From Phocicoccus pinnipedialis (lineage in GTDB: Bacteria; Bacillota; Bacilli; Staphylococcales; Salinicoccaceae), in assembly GCF_903994035.1 (NCBI RefSeq), contig NZ_CAJEWB010000007.1, positions 1 through 64,000 on the forward strand: a DNA stretch of 64,000 nt. Direction: 5' to 3'. Below the pieces are notes generated by a model that did no database searches, was not told where the DNA came from, and was given only the letters and a program-made list of their open reading frames with translations. How positions within the stretch are numbered: position 1 is the stretch's first letter; every line of letters begins with the position of its first letter. Shown here one piece after another: positions 53,885-62,136 of the stretch. Made by a program: the position numbers and the translations under genes.

Positions 53885-54439
53885 GTGCAAATATTGTTAG
53901 AAGCATTTAAACCAATTATCCCAATATTTATCATTACCTTGATGGTATTTTTGTTTGTTTTAATGTTCATCAACTACAAAATAGGCTATAGACTCAATAA
54001 TTTTAAACGCATCTTGTTGTTCGTCACGTATTTTGGTCTTATCATGACGATTGTTGGGATATTCTTAGTAACAATGATGCCAACATCAATAGAGAATAAT
54101 TCCTTGAACTTAAAACCATTCTCAACCATACAAGATTTATTAAACTTTGCGACTAGAGAAGCGATATTTAACAACATTATCATGAACATTGTTTTGTTCA
54201 TGCCATTTGGTTTCTTCATGTATTTGGCATTAAGGAGAGAATTACTTGTATCCTTAATTGGTATGAGTTTGTCAGTTCTAGTAGAAACTTTGCAGTTTAT
54301 TTTTCCTATTGGGCGCACATCTAACATAGATGATGTTATTTTAAATGTAATCGGTACGATTATTGGTATAATCATAGGAGTAATATTTTTAAAAATAGAA
54401 CAAATATATGACTTATATTTTGGTAGGAAGAGCGAATGA
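53885..54439 (+). CDS. VanZ-like family membrane protein
   Basis: Five hydrophobic segments with the VanZ signature: N-I-I-M-N-I-V-L-F-M-P-F-G-F, E-T-L-Q-F-I-F-P-I-G-R-T-S-N-I-D-D-V-I-L-N. VanZ homologues have been tied to low-level glycopeptide tolerance; most are uncharacterised. GTG start after TTGGAG. Overlaps the next gene by 4 bases (ATGA). Confidence 0.88.
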   Translation: MQILLEAFKPIIPIFIITLMVFLFVLMFINYKIGYRLNNFKRILLFVTYFGLIMTIVGIFLVTMMPTSIENNSLNLKPFSTIQDLLNFATREAIFNNIIMNIVLFMPFGFFMYLALRRELLVSLIGMSLSVLVETLQFIFPIGRTSNIDDVILNVIGTIIGIIIGVIFLKIEQIYDLYFGRKSE

Positions 54440-55353
54440 AAAAATTAATTATGATGAGTATGCTCACGGTAACGCTGGGACTTAGTGCATGTAGCACATA
54501 TCAAGAAGTGAGTGTTAATGAAGAAGAAAATAAAAGAACAATAACAGTAGAACAGGCAGGAGAACTAGAAATACCGCTAGATGTTGAACGCGCGCTGTTA
54601 TTTCGCGCAACAGATCCACTGAACGCACACTTGCTTGGTGTAGAGCCTGCGGGTATCAATGAAATTCTAATAAATAATAAATATATACAAGATAATCTGA
54701 GTGATGTGGAATTCATTAAACCAGGTGATATAGAAAAAATAGAAACGATAGATCCAGACTTAATCATCACTTATGCACCAGACGATTATTCAAAAGATTA
54801 TGTGGATATCGCACCAACGATTGAAATGATTTACAACTCGAGCTTCTTAAGTCCATATAAAAAGCGCGTTTATTTGACGCACTTCTATCATCTGGGTGTT
54901 ATGTTAAATAAAGAGGAAGAAGCGAAAGAGAAAATTGATGATTGGTTCATGAAAATGTCTGAGTTAAAACGTGAATTACCATTTGACGCGAAAGAATTTG
55001 ACGCGGTTGTATTAACTGAGATAGATGGTGGATACCAGATTGTTCCGAAGTTTGGTAGTTTCGGTACTGAAGCAGTCTATGATGTGCTTGAGTTTAATCT
55101 AAATAAAGAAGCGAAGCGTCTCATGGAAAACAATGCGACAACGATTGATTCATTAGATTCTTTAAAAGATTTTGAAACGGACTATGTGTTTCTAAGTTCT
55201 AACAAAGATCAAACCCAGTTAAGTGAACAAGTGAAGAATGAAACAGGAATTGATGAATCACATATTATAATATTGAATCTTGATGATTATAGAACAAACG
55301 ATTTAATTTCTATAGAAGGTCAAACAAAAGATATAATTGAAATAATTAAATAA
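54436..55353 (+). CDS. Iron-siderophore-type ABC substrate-binding lipoprotein
   Basis: Lipobox L-S-A-C at residues 16-19 after a short signal, then a FhuD/FepB-like Venus-flytrap pattern (D-P-D-L-I-I-T-Y, A-P-T-I-E-M-I-Y). Cell-surface solute binding. No permease or ATPase is nearby and no Fur box is visible, so it is either an orphan feeding a distant transporter or has another role. Coupled to the VanZ-like gene by ATGA overlap. Confidence 0.78.
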   Translation: MKKLIMMSMLTVTLGLSACSTYQEVSVNEEENKRTITVEQAGELEIPLDVERALLFRATDPLNAHLLGVEPAGINEILINNKYIQDNLSDVEFIKPGDIEKIETIDPDLIITYAPDDYSKDYVDIAPTIEMIYNSSFLSPYKKRVYLTHFYHLGVMLNKEEEAKEKIDDWFMKMSELKRELPFDAKEFDAVVLTEIDGGYQIVPKFGSFGTEAVYDVLEFNLNKEAKRLMENNATTIDSLDSLKDFETDYVFLSSNKDQTQLSEQVKNETGIDESHIIILNLDDYRTNDLISIEGQTKDIIEIIK

Positions 55354-55356
55354 CTC

Positions 55357-55393
55357 AAAAGACTTTAAAACGTGATTTTAAAGTCTTTTTTTT
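55357..55393 (+). terminator. Terminator after the lipoprotein gene
   Basis: AAAAGACTTTAAAA-CGTGA-TTTTAAAGTCTTTT stem-loop with a T run. Confidence 0.9.
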
Positions 55394-55420
55394 GTACACT
55401 TTAGTAAATGAGGTGAAACA

Positions 55421-56281
55421 ATGAAAGTATTACCAGAAGATTTTGCAAAGCTTTTTAATAAAAGAAATTTTAATATATTATATCTAGCATTAACAAGTGA
55501 TTACAAGGCACTCATGAGTGAAGAAGAGTTCGTTACTTATGCGAATGATTTTAAGAATAATAGTGGGGATTTTGAGCTGAAATTTCATAACTCAATTCAC
55601 TATAAGATAGACAGATATTGTTTTATAGATGATAAAGGCCATCATATGATTACTGCTGTGTTTAATCAAAATGGTGAAATTGGTGGCATTCAATTTGATT
55701 TACATGAACAGTTTGAAACGGATAATGACTATACTAAAAATAAATTTAAGTTTCCAATCAATGACGACTGGTTCGTATTATGGGGTGGAACGAATGCATT
55801 TTTAAACTATCATTACCCGTTTAAAAATCAACGCTACGCATATGATTTAATTCAGTCGATCTCTGGACATGCGCACAACGGTCTTGAGACGAAGATATCA
55901 AGCTATTTTACTTACGGTAAAGACGTAGTTGCACCGTTAAAAGGTGAAGTCGTAGACGTGTATTTACACCAGCCAGATAATTTTATTGGGATACCGAATA
56001 TGGATCAACCGATGGGGAATGCAGTTGTCATTAAACATGAACATGATGAGTACAGCATGGTTGCACACTTACAAGCAGGCAGCATTATAGTTAGGGTAGG
56101 GGACATAGTTGAACAAGGTGACTTACTCGGACAAGCCGGGAATAGTGGTGCATCAAATGAACCTCATCTCCACTTCCAAGTTACAGATGGTAGAGATTTA
56201 ATTGAATCAAAATCATTACGAATTAGATTTGAGGATTACAAAGAAGACCCCGTTCAAGCAGAAACTGTTAGGGGTGTATAA
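55421..56281 (+). CDS. M23 (LytM-type) metallopeptidase-domain protein
   Basis: An N-terminal DUF3887-like region (about 1-85) precedes an M23 domain (about 130-275) with the conserved A-H-L-Q and H-L-H-F-Q motifs. The first zinc motif reads N-Q-R-Y-A-Y-D rather than H-x-x-x-D; the Asp is kept but the His is not, so either this subgroup uses another ligand or activity is impaired. No signal peptide is visible, unusual for a cell-wall enzyme. ATG after GAGGTG. CapA-like gene follows immediately. Confidence 0.8.
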   Translation: MKVLPEDFAKLFNKRNFNILYLALTSDYKALMSEEEFVTYANDFKNNSGDFELKFHNSIHYKIDRYCFIDDKGHHMITAVFNQNGEIGGIQFDLHEQFETDNDYTKNKFKFPINDDWFVLWGGTNAFLNYHYPFKNQRYAYDLIQSISGHAHNGLETKISSYFTYGKDVVAPLKGEVVDVYLHQPDNFIGIPNMDQPMGNAVVIKHEHDEYSMVAHLQAGSIIVRVGDIVEQGDLLGQAGNSGASNEPHLHFQVTDGRDLIESKSLRIRFEDYKEDPVQAETVRGV

Positions 56282-56283
56282 CC

Positions 56284-57372
56284 ATATTAAAATCTATTTT
56301 GTCTGTGCTTTTCGTCAGTACGATTACAGCTGCAAGCACAGGATTATCAAGCATTGGTGCAAATAACTTAATTGATTGGTCTCCGATAAAATCATTTAAT
56401 TTTAGAGCGACAGGAGACATTTTAGTACACGATTATTTATATGAAGATGTGCAGCAAGAAGATGGTAGCTATGAATTTAAATCCAGAGTTGAGTCGATAG
56501 AGCCATATCTTAAAGATGCTGATTTTGTGTATATAAACCAAGAAACACCAATAGGTGGGGAAGAGCTCGGGTTAAGTGGATATCCAACGTTTAACGCACC
56601 CACTGAAGTGGCCGATCTTCTGGAATATTTACAGGCGGATGTTGTAAACCTAGCTAATAATCATATTTTGGATAGAAGTACTGAAGGTGTTTTAAAGACC
56701 ATAGAACGACTACAGGAACGTGGTATTGATTATATCGGAGCAAATATCTCAGAAGGAGATAGGAATCGTCAACGTGTGTTTAACGTGAATGGTATTAAAG
56801 TTGGGATGAACGGTTATACATATGGTACGAACGGCATTGAAACGCCTCCTGGACAAGGTTATCTGGTGAATTATGATTATTTTGATTTAATTTTAGAAGA
56901 TATTGAAAAGCTGAAAGAAGTTTCTGATGTACAAATTATCAGTATGCATAGAGGTGTGGAGTATGCAGATTTCCCTGAAGAAATAGACCGCAGTATGTAT
57001 GAGCAGATTGCTGAAGCGGGTATTGATTTAATTATTGCATCACATCCACATACATTACAACCGGTTGATATTTACACGACATCAGATGGTAGAGAAGTGC
57101 CGATTGCCTATTCAATGTCAAATTTCTTTAGTGCACAACAAAGTTTGAATACCAAAATCGGTGGAATTTTTGAATTTGAAGTCAAAAAAATTGGCACCAC
57201 ATTAATGGTACCAAAAGTAAGGTTCATGCCTACTTATGTAAGGAGTAATGAGTACACAAATTTCTACCTCATGCCTTTAAAAGATGTAGATATGCCAGAC
57301 GTATATAAAGACGTAGAATCACATATGAAGTCTTATACTGATAAAATAGAAGTAGTACCTTATTTAAAATAG
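56284..57372 (+). CDS. CapA-family protein, probable AUA start codon
   Basis: PGA_cap metallophosphatase-like domain: F-R-A-T-G-D-I-L-V-H-D, N-L-A-N-N-H-I-L-D and S-H-P-H-T-L-Q-P, as in poly-gamma-glutamate synthesis protein CapA. No capBC partners are present. The upstream AGGGGTG (56270-56276) is spaced 7 bases from ATA 56284, which would begin a better signal peptide ((M)-L-K-S-I-L-S-V-L-F-V-S-T-I-T-A-A-S) than the TTG at 56299, which has no binding site. Start codon is therefore uncertain. Confidence 0.8.
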   Translation: MLKSILSVLFVSTITAASTGLSSIGANNLIDWSPIKSFNFRATGDILVHDYLYEDVQQEDGSYEFKSRVESIEPYLKDADFVYINQETPIGGEELGLSGYPTFNAPTEVADLLEYLQADVVNLANNHILDRSTEGVLKTIERLQERGIDYIGANISEGDRNRQRVFNVNGIKVGMNGYTYGTNGIETPPGQGYLVNYDYFDLILEDIEKLKEVSDVQIISMHRGVEYADFPEEIDRSMYEQIAEAGIDLIIASHPHTLQPVDIYTTSDGREVPIAYSMSNFFSAQQSLNTKIGGIFEFEVKKIGTTLMVPKVRFMPTYVRSNEYTNFYLMPLKDVDMPDVYKDVESHMKSYTDKIEVVPYLK

Positions 57373-57552
57373 CTACTCATCGTATTCTCTTTTGAAAATA
57401 GTTGAAAGAGAGTATAGTCCGATGAGAATAAATAGTAATATAATAACAACTTTTAATAGACCGGCAAAATGTGGCGCTAGAAAATAATATATTGCACCGA
57501 GTGCGATGATAATGAGTAGGACGTTAAATGATTTTTGTAGTTCTATTTTCAT
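57373..57552 (-). CDS. Small two-helix membrane protein
   Basis: 59 residues with hydrophobic segments at about 9-27 and 31-48 and a charged tail F-K-R-E-Y-D-E. ATG 57552, 6 bases after AGGTGA. Convergent with the CapA-like gene (stop codons adjacent). Not recognised. Confidence 0.65.
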   Translation of the reverse strand: MKIELQKSFNVLLIIIALGAIYYFLAPHFAGLLKVVIILLFILIGLYSLSTIFKREYDE

Positions 57553-57609
57553 AGGATCACCTGTTTTGTCTTTTAAATATATTTTAGCATAGATTGAAAG
57601 GAAGTCATT

Positions 57610-57954
57610 ATGACCAACACGACTCGCAATAAAAATAAGATTGGCGTGTGTCCATATTGTAAGCATGAATGGACATATAAAGAGCGTTTGCTTGGTTATG
57701 TAATTAAGCCAAGATCTAGAACGAAATGTCCAAAGTGTGGAGAATATCTAGAACCGTCAACTATGACGATGGTATACGAATATCTGGCAATCACTCTCGT
57801 GTTGATATTTGTGATATTTATAATCCCACAAGCACCGTGGCTACACTGGACGAAGGTGCTTTTGAGTGCAGCACTGTTATTACCATTAATCTTTATCTTC
57901 ATACCATTCAGTGTGAGGTTCGAGAAACAAGTTTATAATGTGAAAAAGAAATGA
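57610..57954 (+). CDS. Zinc-ribbon membrane protein (TIGR04104 type)
   Basis: C-P-Y-C at residues 14-17 and C-P-K-C at about 40-43 form a zinc ribbon; two membrane helices follow (about 55-75 and 80-100). This matches the short Cxxc_20_cxxc family. Function unknown. ATG with AAAGGAAG upstream. Confidence 0.8.
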   Translation: MTNTTRNKNKIGVCPYCKHEWTYKERLLGYVIKPRSRTKCPKCGEYLEPSTMTMVYEYLAITLVLIFVIFIIPQAPWLHWTKVLLSAALLLPLIFIFIPFSVRFEKQVYNVKKK

Positions 57955-57964
57955 GTGATACTTC

Positions 57965-59068
57965 TTGTTTAAATTATTTCATCCAGTAAATATTAAATTC
58001 GGTGAGGGTCTGATTGGTGATCTGGAGACATTATTAGAGCGTTATGAAGCTACGAATTTTGTGATTGTTGCTGGTAATTCTGCGAAGAATAATGGAATTC
58101 TCAGTGTGATTGAGTCTCAACTTGAGGGACGTGTGAGTGGAATGATTGTGGGTATTGAAGAGAATCCTACTATTGAAAATGTGGATAGCATCATTGATTT
58201 AGTAAGTGACACAAAGGCTGATGCGCTCATTGGTATTGGTGGAGGGTCCGTTATGGACGCAACTAAGGTGGCATCCATAGGTGCTGCAATGGGCTTAGAT
58301 GCAAGTGACGTTTTGGTCCAGAAGAATAGAACGCGCATACCACTTATCTTAATTCCAACGACAAGTGGTTCAAGTAGTGAAGTGACGAATTCAGCTGTAA
58401 TCAGTGACCATAGCTTAGGTAAAAAACTTCCTACGAATGGACCAGAACTATTTGCGGATCTCGCAATCATCGATCCTGAACTCACATACACATGTCCAAA
58501 GTCTGTCACGGCAATCTCAGGTATAGATATCATGTGTCACGCGTTTGATGCGATTGGAAACGTGAATCACAATCCTTATTCTGATGCACTTGCAATAGAG
58601 GCTTTACGTCTTGCATTCAGGCATCTTAAACCTGTGTATGATGGTGAAGAAACTAGAGAGGGGCGTCATGCTTTATCCGTCGCCACGATGCTCGTTGGTC
58701 AGGCATTCAGTCAAACGGGCACAAGTGGATCTCACGCAGTGAGTTATTATTTGACTTCTGAATTTGGTGTGCCACATGGTGAGGCTTGCGCTTTAACAGT
58801 CGATTTATGGTTTAAAATAAATAGCGAAGAAGATTCGAGACTAGAAACAATCACAACATCTCTTGGGTTTTCATCTGTCGATGAAATGCTCCATACATTT
58901 AATGAACTGAAAAAAGCGATTGGTTTAAGAACAACGCTTGGTGAACTTGGTATCGACAAGAAATATTTAGATGCAATTGCTGAGGACGCGATGTTACAAG
59001 CAAACATGAAGAATAATATTGTTCAACTTAACGAATCAGAACTGATCGAATTATTGAATAGGAAGTAA
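57965..59068 (+). CDS. Iron-containing alcohol dehydrogenase
   Basis: Fe-ADH fold: cofactor loop I-G-I-G-G-G-S-V-M-D-A-T-K near residues 90-102, T-T-S-G-S-S-S-E-V-T near 133-142, and metal-binding region G-I-D-I-M-C-H-A-F-D-A plus H-G-E-A-C. 367 residues. TTG start 10 bases after the previous gene's stop, with GAGTGA as binding site. Physiological substrate unknown. Confidence 0.88.
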   Translation: MFKLFHPVNIKFGEGLIGDLETLLERYEATNFVIVAGNSAKNNGILSVIESQLEGRVSGMIVGIEENPTIENVDSIIDLVSDTKADALIGIGGGSVMDATKVASIGAAMGLDASDVLVQKNRTRIPLILIPTTSGSSSEVTNSAVISDHSLGKKLPTNGPELFADLAIIDPELTYTCPKSVTAISGIDIMCHAFDAIGNVNHNPYSDALAIEALRLAFRHLKPVYDGEETREGRHALSVATMLVGQAFSQTGTSGSHAVSYYLTSEFGVPHGEACALTVDLWFKINSEEDSRLETITTSLGFSSVDEMLHTFNELKKAIGLRTTLGELGIDKKYLDAIAEDAMLQANMKNNIVQLNESELIELLNRK

Positions 59069-59071
59069 CTT

Positions 59072-59479
59072 ATGAAGAAAATTGTTGTAGTTGGTGCAGT
59101 AATCGTCAATGAAAATGGTGAGATTTTATGTGCACAGCGACCAGAGGATAAGACTTTGCCTTTGATGTGGGAATTTCCAGGTGGGAAAGTTGAGTGTGGG
59201 GAAGATCCACGTATTGCATTAAAAAGAGAATTATTGGAAGAAATGGATTGTGAGATTGAAGTTCTAGATAAAATTACTACTACTGAATACCAATATGACT
59301 TCGGGACAGTAGAGCTTACAACGTTTTATTCAAAAATTATCGATGGTAACATAAAATTATTAGAACATATTGATAAAAAATGGTTAAAAGTTCGGGAATT
59401 AGGGAATTTAGAATTTGCACCTGCAGATATACCTGCAATTGAACGCATCATGGAGGAGAAAAAATATGGAATTCATTAA
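59072..59479 (+). CDS. Nudix hydrolase (MutT-like)
   Basis: Nudix box at residues 38-60 (G-x5-E-x7-R-E-L-x-E-E) complete. Length 135 and F-P-G-G-K-V-E context match 8-oxo-dGTP pyrophosphatases (MutT), though other substrates are possible. ATG 3 bases after the dehydrogenase stop. Confidence 0.88.
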   Translation: MKKIVVVGAVIVNENGEILCAQRPEDKTLPLMWEFPGGKVECGEDPRIALKRELLEEMDCEIEVLDKITTTEYQYDFGTVELTTFYSKIIDGNIKLLEHIDKKWLKVRELGNLEFAPADIPAIERIMEEKKYGIH

Positions 59480-59639
59480 AAGTGTATTCGGACTCGTATT
59501 TAAAGTATTGTTTGTGCTGTCACTAATAGGTGCAGCAGTTGGAGCAATTGTTTATTTCGTGGTTAAAAAAGATATTCGCGAAATTCAAGAATTTACAGCA
59601 CGTATCCGTGAAGAAATGGAAACAGAGCAAGGAGTTTAA
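59466..59639 (+). CDS. Small single-helix membrane protein
   Basis: 57 residues: helix at about 10-32, then a charged helical tail (K-K-D-I-R-E-I-Q-E-F). ATG 59466 is preceded by GGAGGAG and overlaps the Nudix gene by 14 bases. Last gene of the run from 57610. Not recognised. Confidence 0.7.
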   Translation: MEFIKSVFGLVFKVLFVLSLIGAAVGAIVYFVVKKDIREIQEFTARIREEMETEQGV

Positions 59640-59654
59640 AATCCTTACAAACTA

Positions 59655-59695
59655 AAACTCGCAACATTCTAGTTAGAAGAATGTTGCGAGTTTTT
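59655..59695 (+). terminator. Terminator
   Basis: AACTCGCAACATTCT / AGAATGTTGCGAGTT, 15-bp stem followed by a T run. Confidence 0.9.
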
Positions 59696-59821
59696 AATAT
59701 AAATATTTATAAGAGTACTTAGCATTGACAATTCTAAAGTATTGACTTCAAGAGTATAATATTCTAGCTTCTATATACATATCAAGAACAAGAATTAGCA
59801 ATGTAGAATAAAGTATTTATA

Positions 59822-60781
59822 TTACTTCAACACTTTACTTAAACTTTCAATGTTTTTGTTCATCATGCTCTGATAAGTTGCGTTTTTGGGGTCTTTATCT
59901 GTCATTGTTTCTAGGTTATGGAAGGGTAGGAATTCGGTACTAGTTTCTCTCCCAATCATATCTGTCACGCGTGATGAAACGTTTTGCTCGTAAAGAATGT
60001 ATGGAATTTTTTCTTTTTTTATGTGCGTGACAATTTCAGTAAGTGCTTTTTGCGACGGTTCTTCATTATTTAAACCACTGATACCAATTTGCTTAAAATG
60101 GTATCTCTCAGCAAGATAGCCAATAGATTCGTGTGAGATGTACACTGTTTTACCCTCAGCATTATTTGTTGCTGTCTTTAATTCGGCATCCATCTGCATA
60201 AGGTCTTCTTTTAGGGATTCAAAGTTTTCTTCGTATAAACCTTTATATTGTGGTTGCATTTCTGATAATGTTTTTGCTATTGATTCAGCCATTTCTAATG
60301 CAAAGTTAGGGTCTAACCATACGTGAGGGTCGTGTGAGCCATGAGCATGTGCTTCGTGGTCATCTTCTTCATGCTCTATGTGGTCTTTTTCAGCTTCACC
60401 TTCGTGTTCATGATTTTCTTCAATCATTTTATCTTCAGAGGAAAAAGTGGCAAGTGATTTTGTATGTGAACCGATCGTGTTGTTAATTTTTTTAGCGAGG
60501 GGGTCAAGTTCTTCATTTGTAAAGATGAATAAATCTCCCTCAGCATAGCTTAGTATATCTTTTTGTGACGGTTCGTATGAGTGAATGTTCACATTTTTAG
60601 GGTAAACAGATTTTACTTCTACTGTATCTCCGCCGATTTCTTTCGTTATGCTATAGAGTGGAAACACTGTAGTGTATATATGTAACGTGTCTTCATCTGA
60701 TTTTGAGTTGTCTTTATCCACAGATCCACATGCTGCGAGAATTAAAGTAAAAGATAAAAGTAAAAATGTTTTAAATTTCAT
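59822..60781 (-). CDS. Zinc ABC transporter substrate-binding lipoprotein (ZnuA/AdcA-like)
   Basis: Lipobox L-A-A-C at residues 15-18; cluster A-I metal-binding fold with Y-T-T-V-F-P-L-Y, P-S-Q-K-D, the metal site D-P-H-V-W-L-D-P and Y-E-Q-N-V-S. A 30-residue His/Glu/Asp-rich loop (about 122-152) is typical of zinc-specific members. Its ATPase and permease are not adjacent. A perfect Zur box fills the promoter spacer, so it should be induced by zinc starvation. ATG after AGGAGG. Confidence 0.93.
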   Translation of the reverse strand: MKFKTFLLLSFTLILAACGSVDKDNSKSDEDTLHIYTTVFPLYSITKEIGGDTVEVKSVYPKNVNIHSYEPSQKDILSYAEGDLFIFTNEELDPLAKKINNTIGSHTKSLATFSSEDKMIEENHEHEGEAEKDHIEHEEDDHEAHAHGSHDPHVWLDPNFALEMAESIAKTLSEMQPQYKGLYEENFESLKEDLMQMDAELKTATNNAEGKTVYISHESIGYLAERYHFKQIGISGLNNEEPSQKALTEIVTHIKKEKIPYILYEQNVSSRVTDMIGRETSTEFLPFHNLETMTDKDPKNATYQSMMNKNIESLSKVLK

Positions 60782-60811
60782 AAGTTGTCCTCCTTGTACT
60801 TACGGTTTTAA

Positions 60812-60840
60812 ATTATATCGTAATGATTACGATTAAGCAA
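60812..60840 (-). promoter_or_regulatory. Promoter with Zur box for the zinc-binding lipoprotein
   Basis: On the minus strand TTGCTT, 17 bases, TATAAT. The spacer contains the 15-base palindrome TCGTAATGATTACGA (60818-60832), the core of the Firmicutes Zur box. Binding would directly block polymerase. Confidence 0.88.
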
Positions 60841-60857
60841 TTATTTTTTATAAAAAC

Positions 60858-60886
60858 TTGAAAAAATTAGTAAAAACCTGTATTAT
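60858..60886 (+). promoter_or_regulatory. Promoter of the L33 gene
   Basis: TTGAAA (60858-60863), 17 bases, TATTAT (60881-60886). Start predicted near 60893. The Zur box lies 26 bases upstream of the -35, so direct Zur repression of this promoter is less certain than for the lipoprotein. Confidence 0.7.
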
Positions 60887-60892
60887 AGACAA

Positions 60893-60990
60893 AGTGATTT
60901 AATGTGCCTATGGCACACAGTTCATCCTTTGATGATCAACTGGCCAGTTGAAAAGCATAATCACGAGACATGTTATTAGGAGGGAAAACC
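60893..60990 (+). promoter_or_regulatory. Structured leader of the L33 mRNA
   Basis: Two perfect hairpins lie in the ~98-base leader: TGTGCC-TAT-GGCACA (60903-60917) and CAACT-GGCC-AGTTG (60937-60950), the latter overlapping a TTGATGATCAA palindrome (60929-60939). The ribosome binding site TTAGGAGGG follows 27 bases later. Could be an autogenous control site; no known leader recognised. Confidence 0.4.
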
Positions 60991-61140
60991 ATGCGCGTAA
61001 ACGTTATTTTAGAGTGCACTGAAACAGGTGACCGTAACTACATTACTACAAAGAACAAACGTAATAATCCTGAGCGTATCGAATTTAAAAAATACAGCCC
61101 AAGATTAAACAAAGTTACTTTACACCGTGAAACTAAATAA
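60991..61140 (+). CDS. rpmG: Ribosomal protein L33, zinc-ligand-free (C-) form
   Basis: 49 residues, clearly L33 ([14 protein letters not shown] and T-L-H-R-E-T-K). The zinc-binding form has C-T-E-C and K-Y-C-P; here they read C-T-E-T and K-Y-S-P, leaving a single Cys, so zinc binding is lost. Such C- paralogues replace the zinc form in the 50S subunit under zinc starvation. Its position opposite a Zur-controlled zinc lipoprotein fits. ATG 8 bases after GGAGGG. Confidence 0.95.
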   Translation: MRVNVILECTETGDRNYITTKNKRNNPERIEFKKYSPRLNKVTLHRETK

Positions 61141-61154
61141 TTAAAAGTTTTCAT

Positions 61155-61187
61155 GTACCATATCATATTTGATATGGTATTTTTTTA
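61155..61187 (+). terminator. Terminator after rpmG
   Basis: TACCATATCA-TATT-TGATATGGTA, 10-bp perfect stem, followed by seven T. Confidence 0.9.
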
Positions 61188-61257
61188 TTTTTGGATAAGT
61201 AAGCAATTACGCTGTGATATACTTGAATCAAGAATATTACTTGTAGGAGTGTGTATA

Positions 61258-62136
61258 ATGGCAGAATTACTAGATGGAAAAAAAGTAGCTGCGCATCTTT
61301 CGGAACAGATTAAAGAAGCAGTTCAAGAATCCAAAAAAATTGGTATTTCACCAAAGGTTTGTTTCGTACGCGTGGGAGATTTAGAGGACTCCATTTCATA
61401 TGAGAACGCGGCTATGAAGCGTTTTGAAAAGCTCGGTATTGAAACAATGCAACTTCATTTTGGTGAAGATATCTCTGAAAATGAGTTCTTGGATAAGTTT
61501 AAAGAAGTGAACTGGGACGTTTCTGTGCATGGTATTCTTCTACTTCAGCCACTTCCGAAACATATTGATATCACAAAAGCATCACGCGTGATGCGTTCAC
61601 ATAAAGACATCGATGGGTTAACAGTTATGAATTTAGGTAAGGTGCTCACGAATGCAACAGATCGTTTAGAGCCTTGTACGCCGGCGGCTGTTATGGAAAT
61701 GCTTGATTATTACGGTGTTGATCTTGAAGGGAAAAACGTTACAGTAGTCGGTGCAAGTGCTGTAGTAGGTAAACCACTTTCACTGCTTATGTTGAACAAG
61801 AATGCGACTGTTACAACTTGTAACTTGCATACGAAAGATCTCGTAGAACGCTGTAAAAATGCTGATGTTATTGTGAGTTGTGCAGGAGCAATTAACTTAA
61901 TTCAAGAGGAGCACGTTAAACCAGGTGCGATTGTTGTTGACGTTGGTATTAATTTCAACGATGAAGGTAAGCTTGTAGGGGACGTTGACTTTGAGAACGT
62001 GGTAAAGAAAGCAGGCATGATTACTCCAGTACCGGGTGGAATTGGAGCAATCACGACAACTGTACTTGCTCAGCACTTAATGAAAGCTGTTGAGTACCAA
62101 AAAGAAGCTGTATTATTTGTACCCGATAAACATTAA
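61258..62136 (+). CDS. folD: Bifunctional methylenetetrahydrofolate dehydrogenase/cyclohydrolase
   Basis: One-carbon metabolism enzyme. D-G-K-K-V-A near the start, S-Y-x-x-x-K-type region as S-Y-E-N-A-A-M-K-R near residues 52-60 (the catalytic Lys retained), Q-L-P-L-P variant L-Q-P-L-P-K-H-I, and V-G-A-S-A-V-V-G-K-P-L-S for NADP. The usual S-x-x-Y-V is slightly altered but Tyr and Lys remain. ATG 61258 after TAGGAGTG; 292 residues. Confidence 0.95.
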   Translation: MAELLDGKKVAAHLSEQIKEAVQESKKIGISPKVCFVRVGDLEDSISYENAAMKRFEKLGIETMQLHFGEDISENEFLDKFKEVNWDVSVHGILLLQPLPKHIDITKASRVMRSHKDIDGLTVMNLGKVLTNATDRLEPCTPAAVMEMLDYYGVDLEGKNVTVVGASAVVGKPLSLLMLNKNATVTTCNLHTKDLVERCKNADVIVSCAGAINLIQEEHVKPGAIVVDVGINFNDEGKLVGDVDFENVVKKAGMITPVPGGIGAITTTVLAQHLMKAVEYQKEAVLFVPDKH

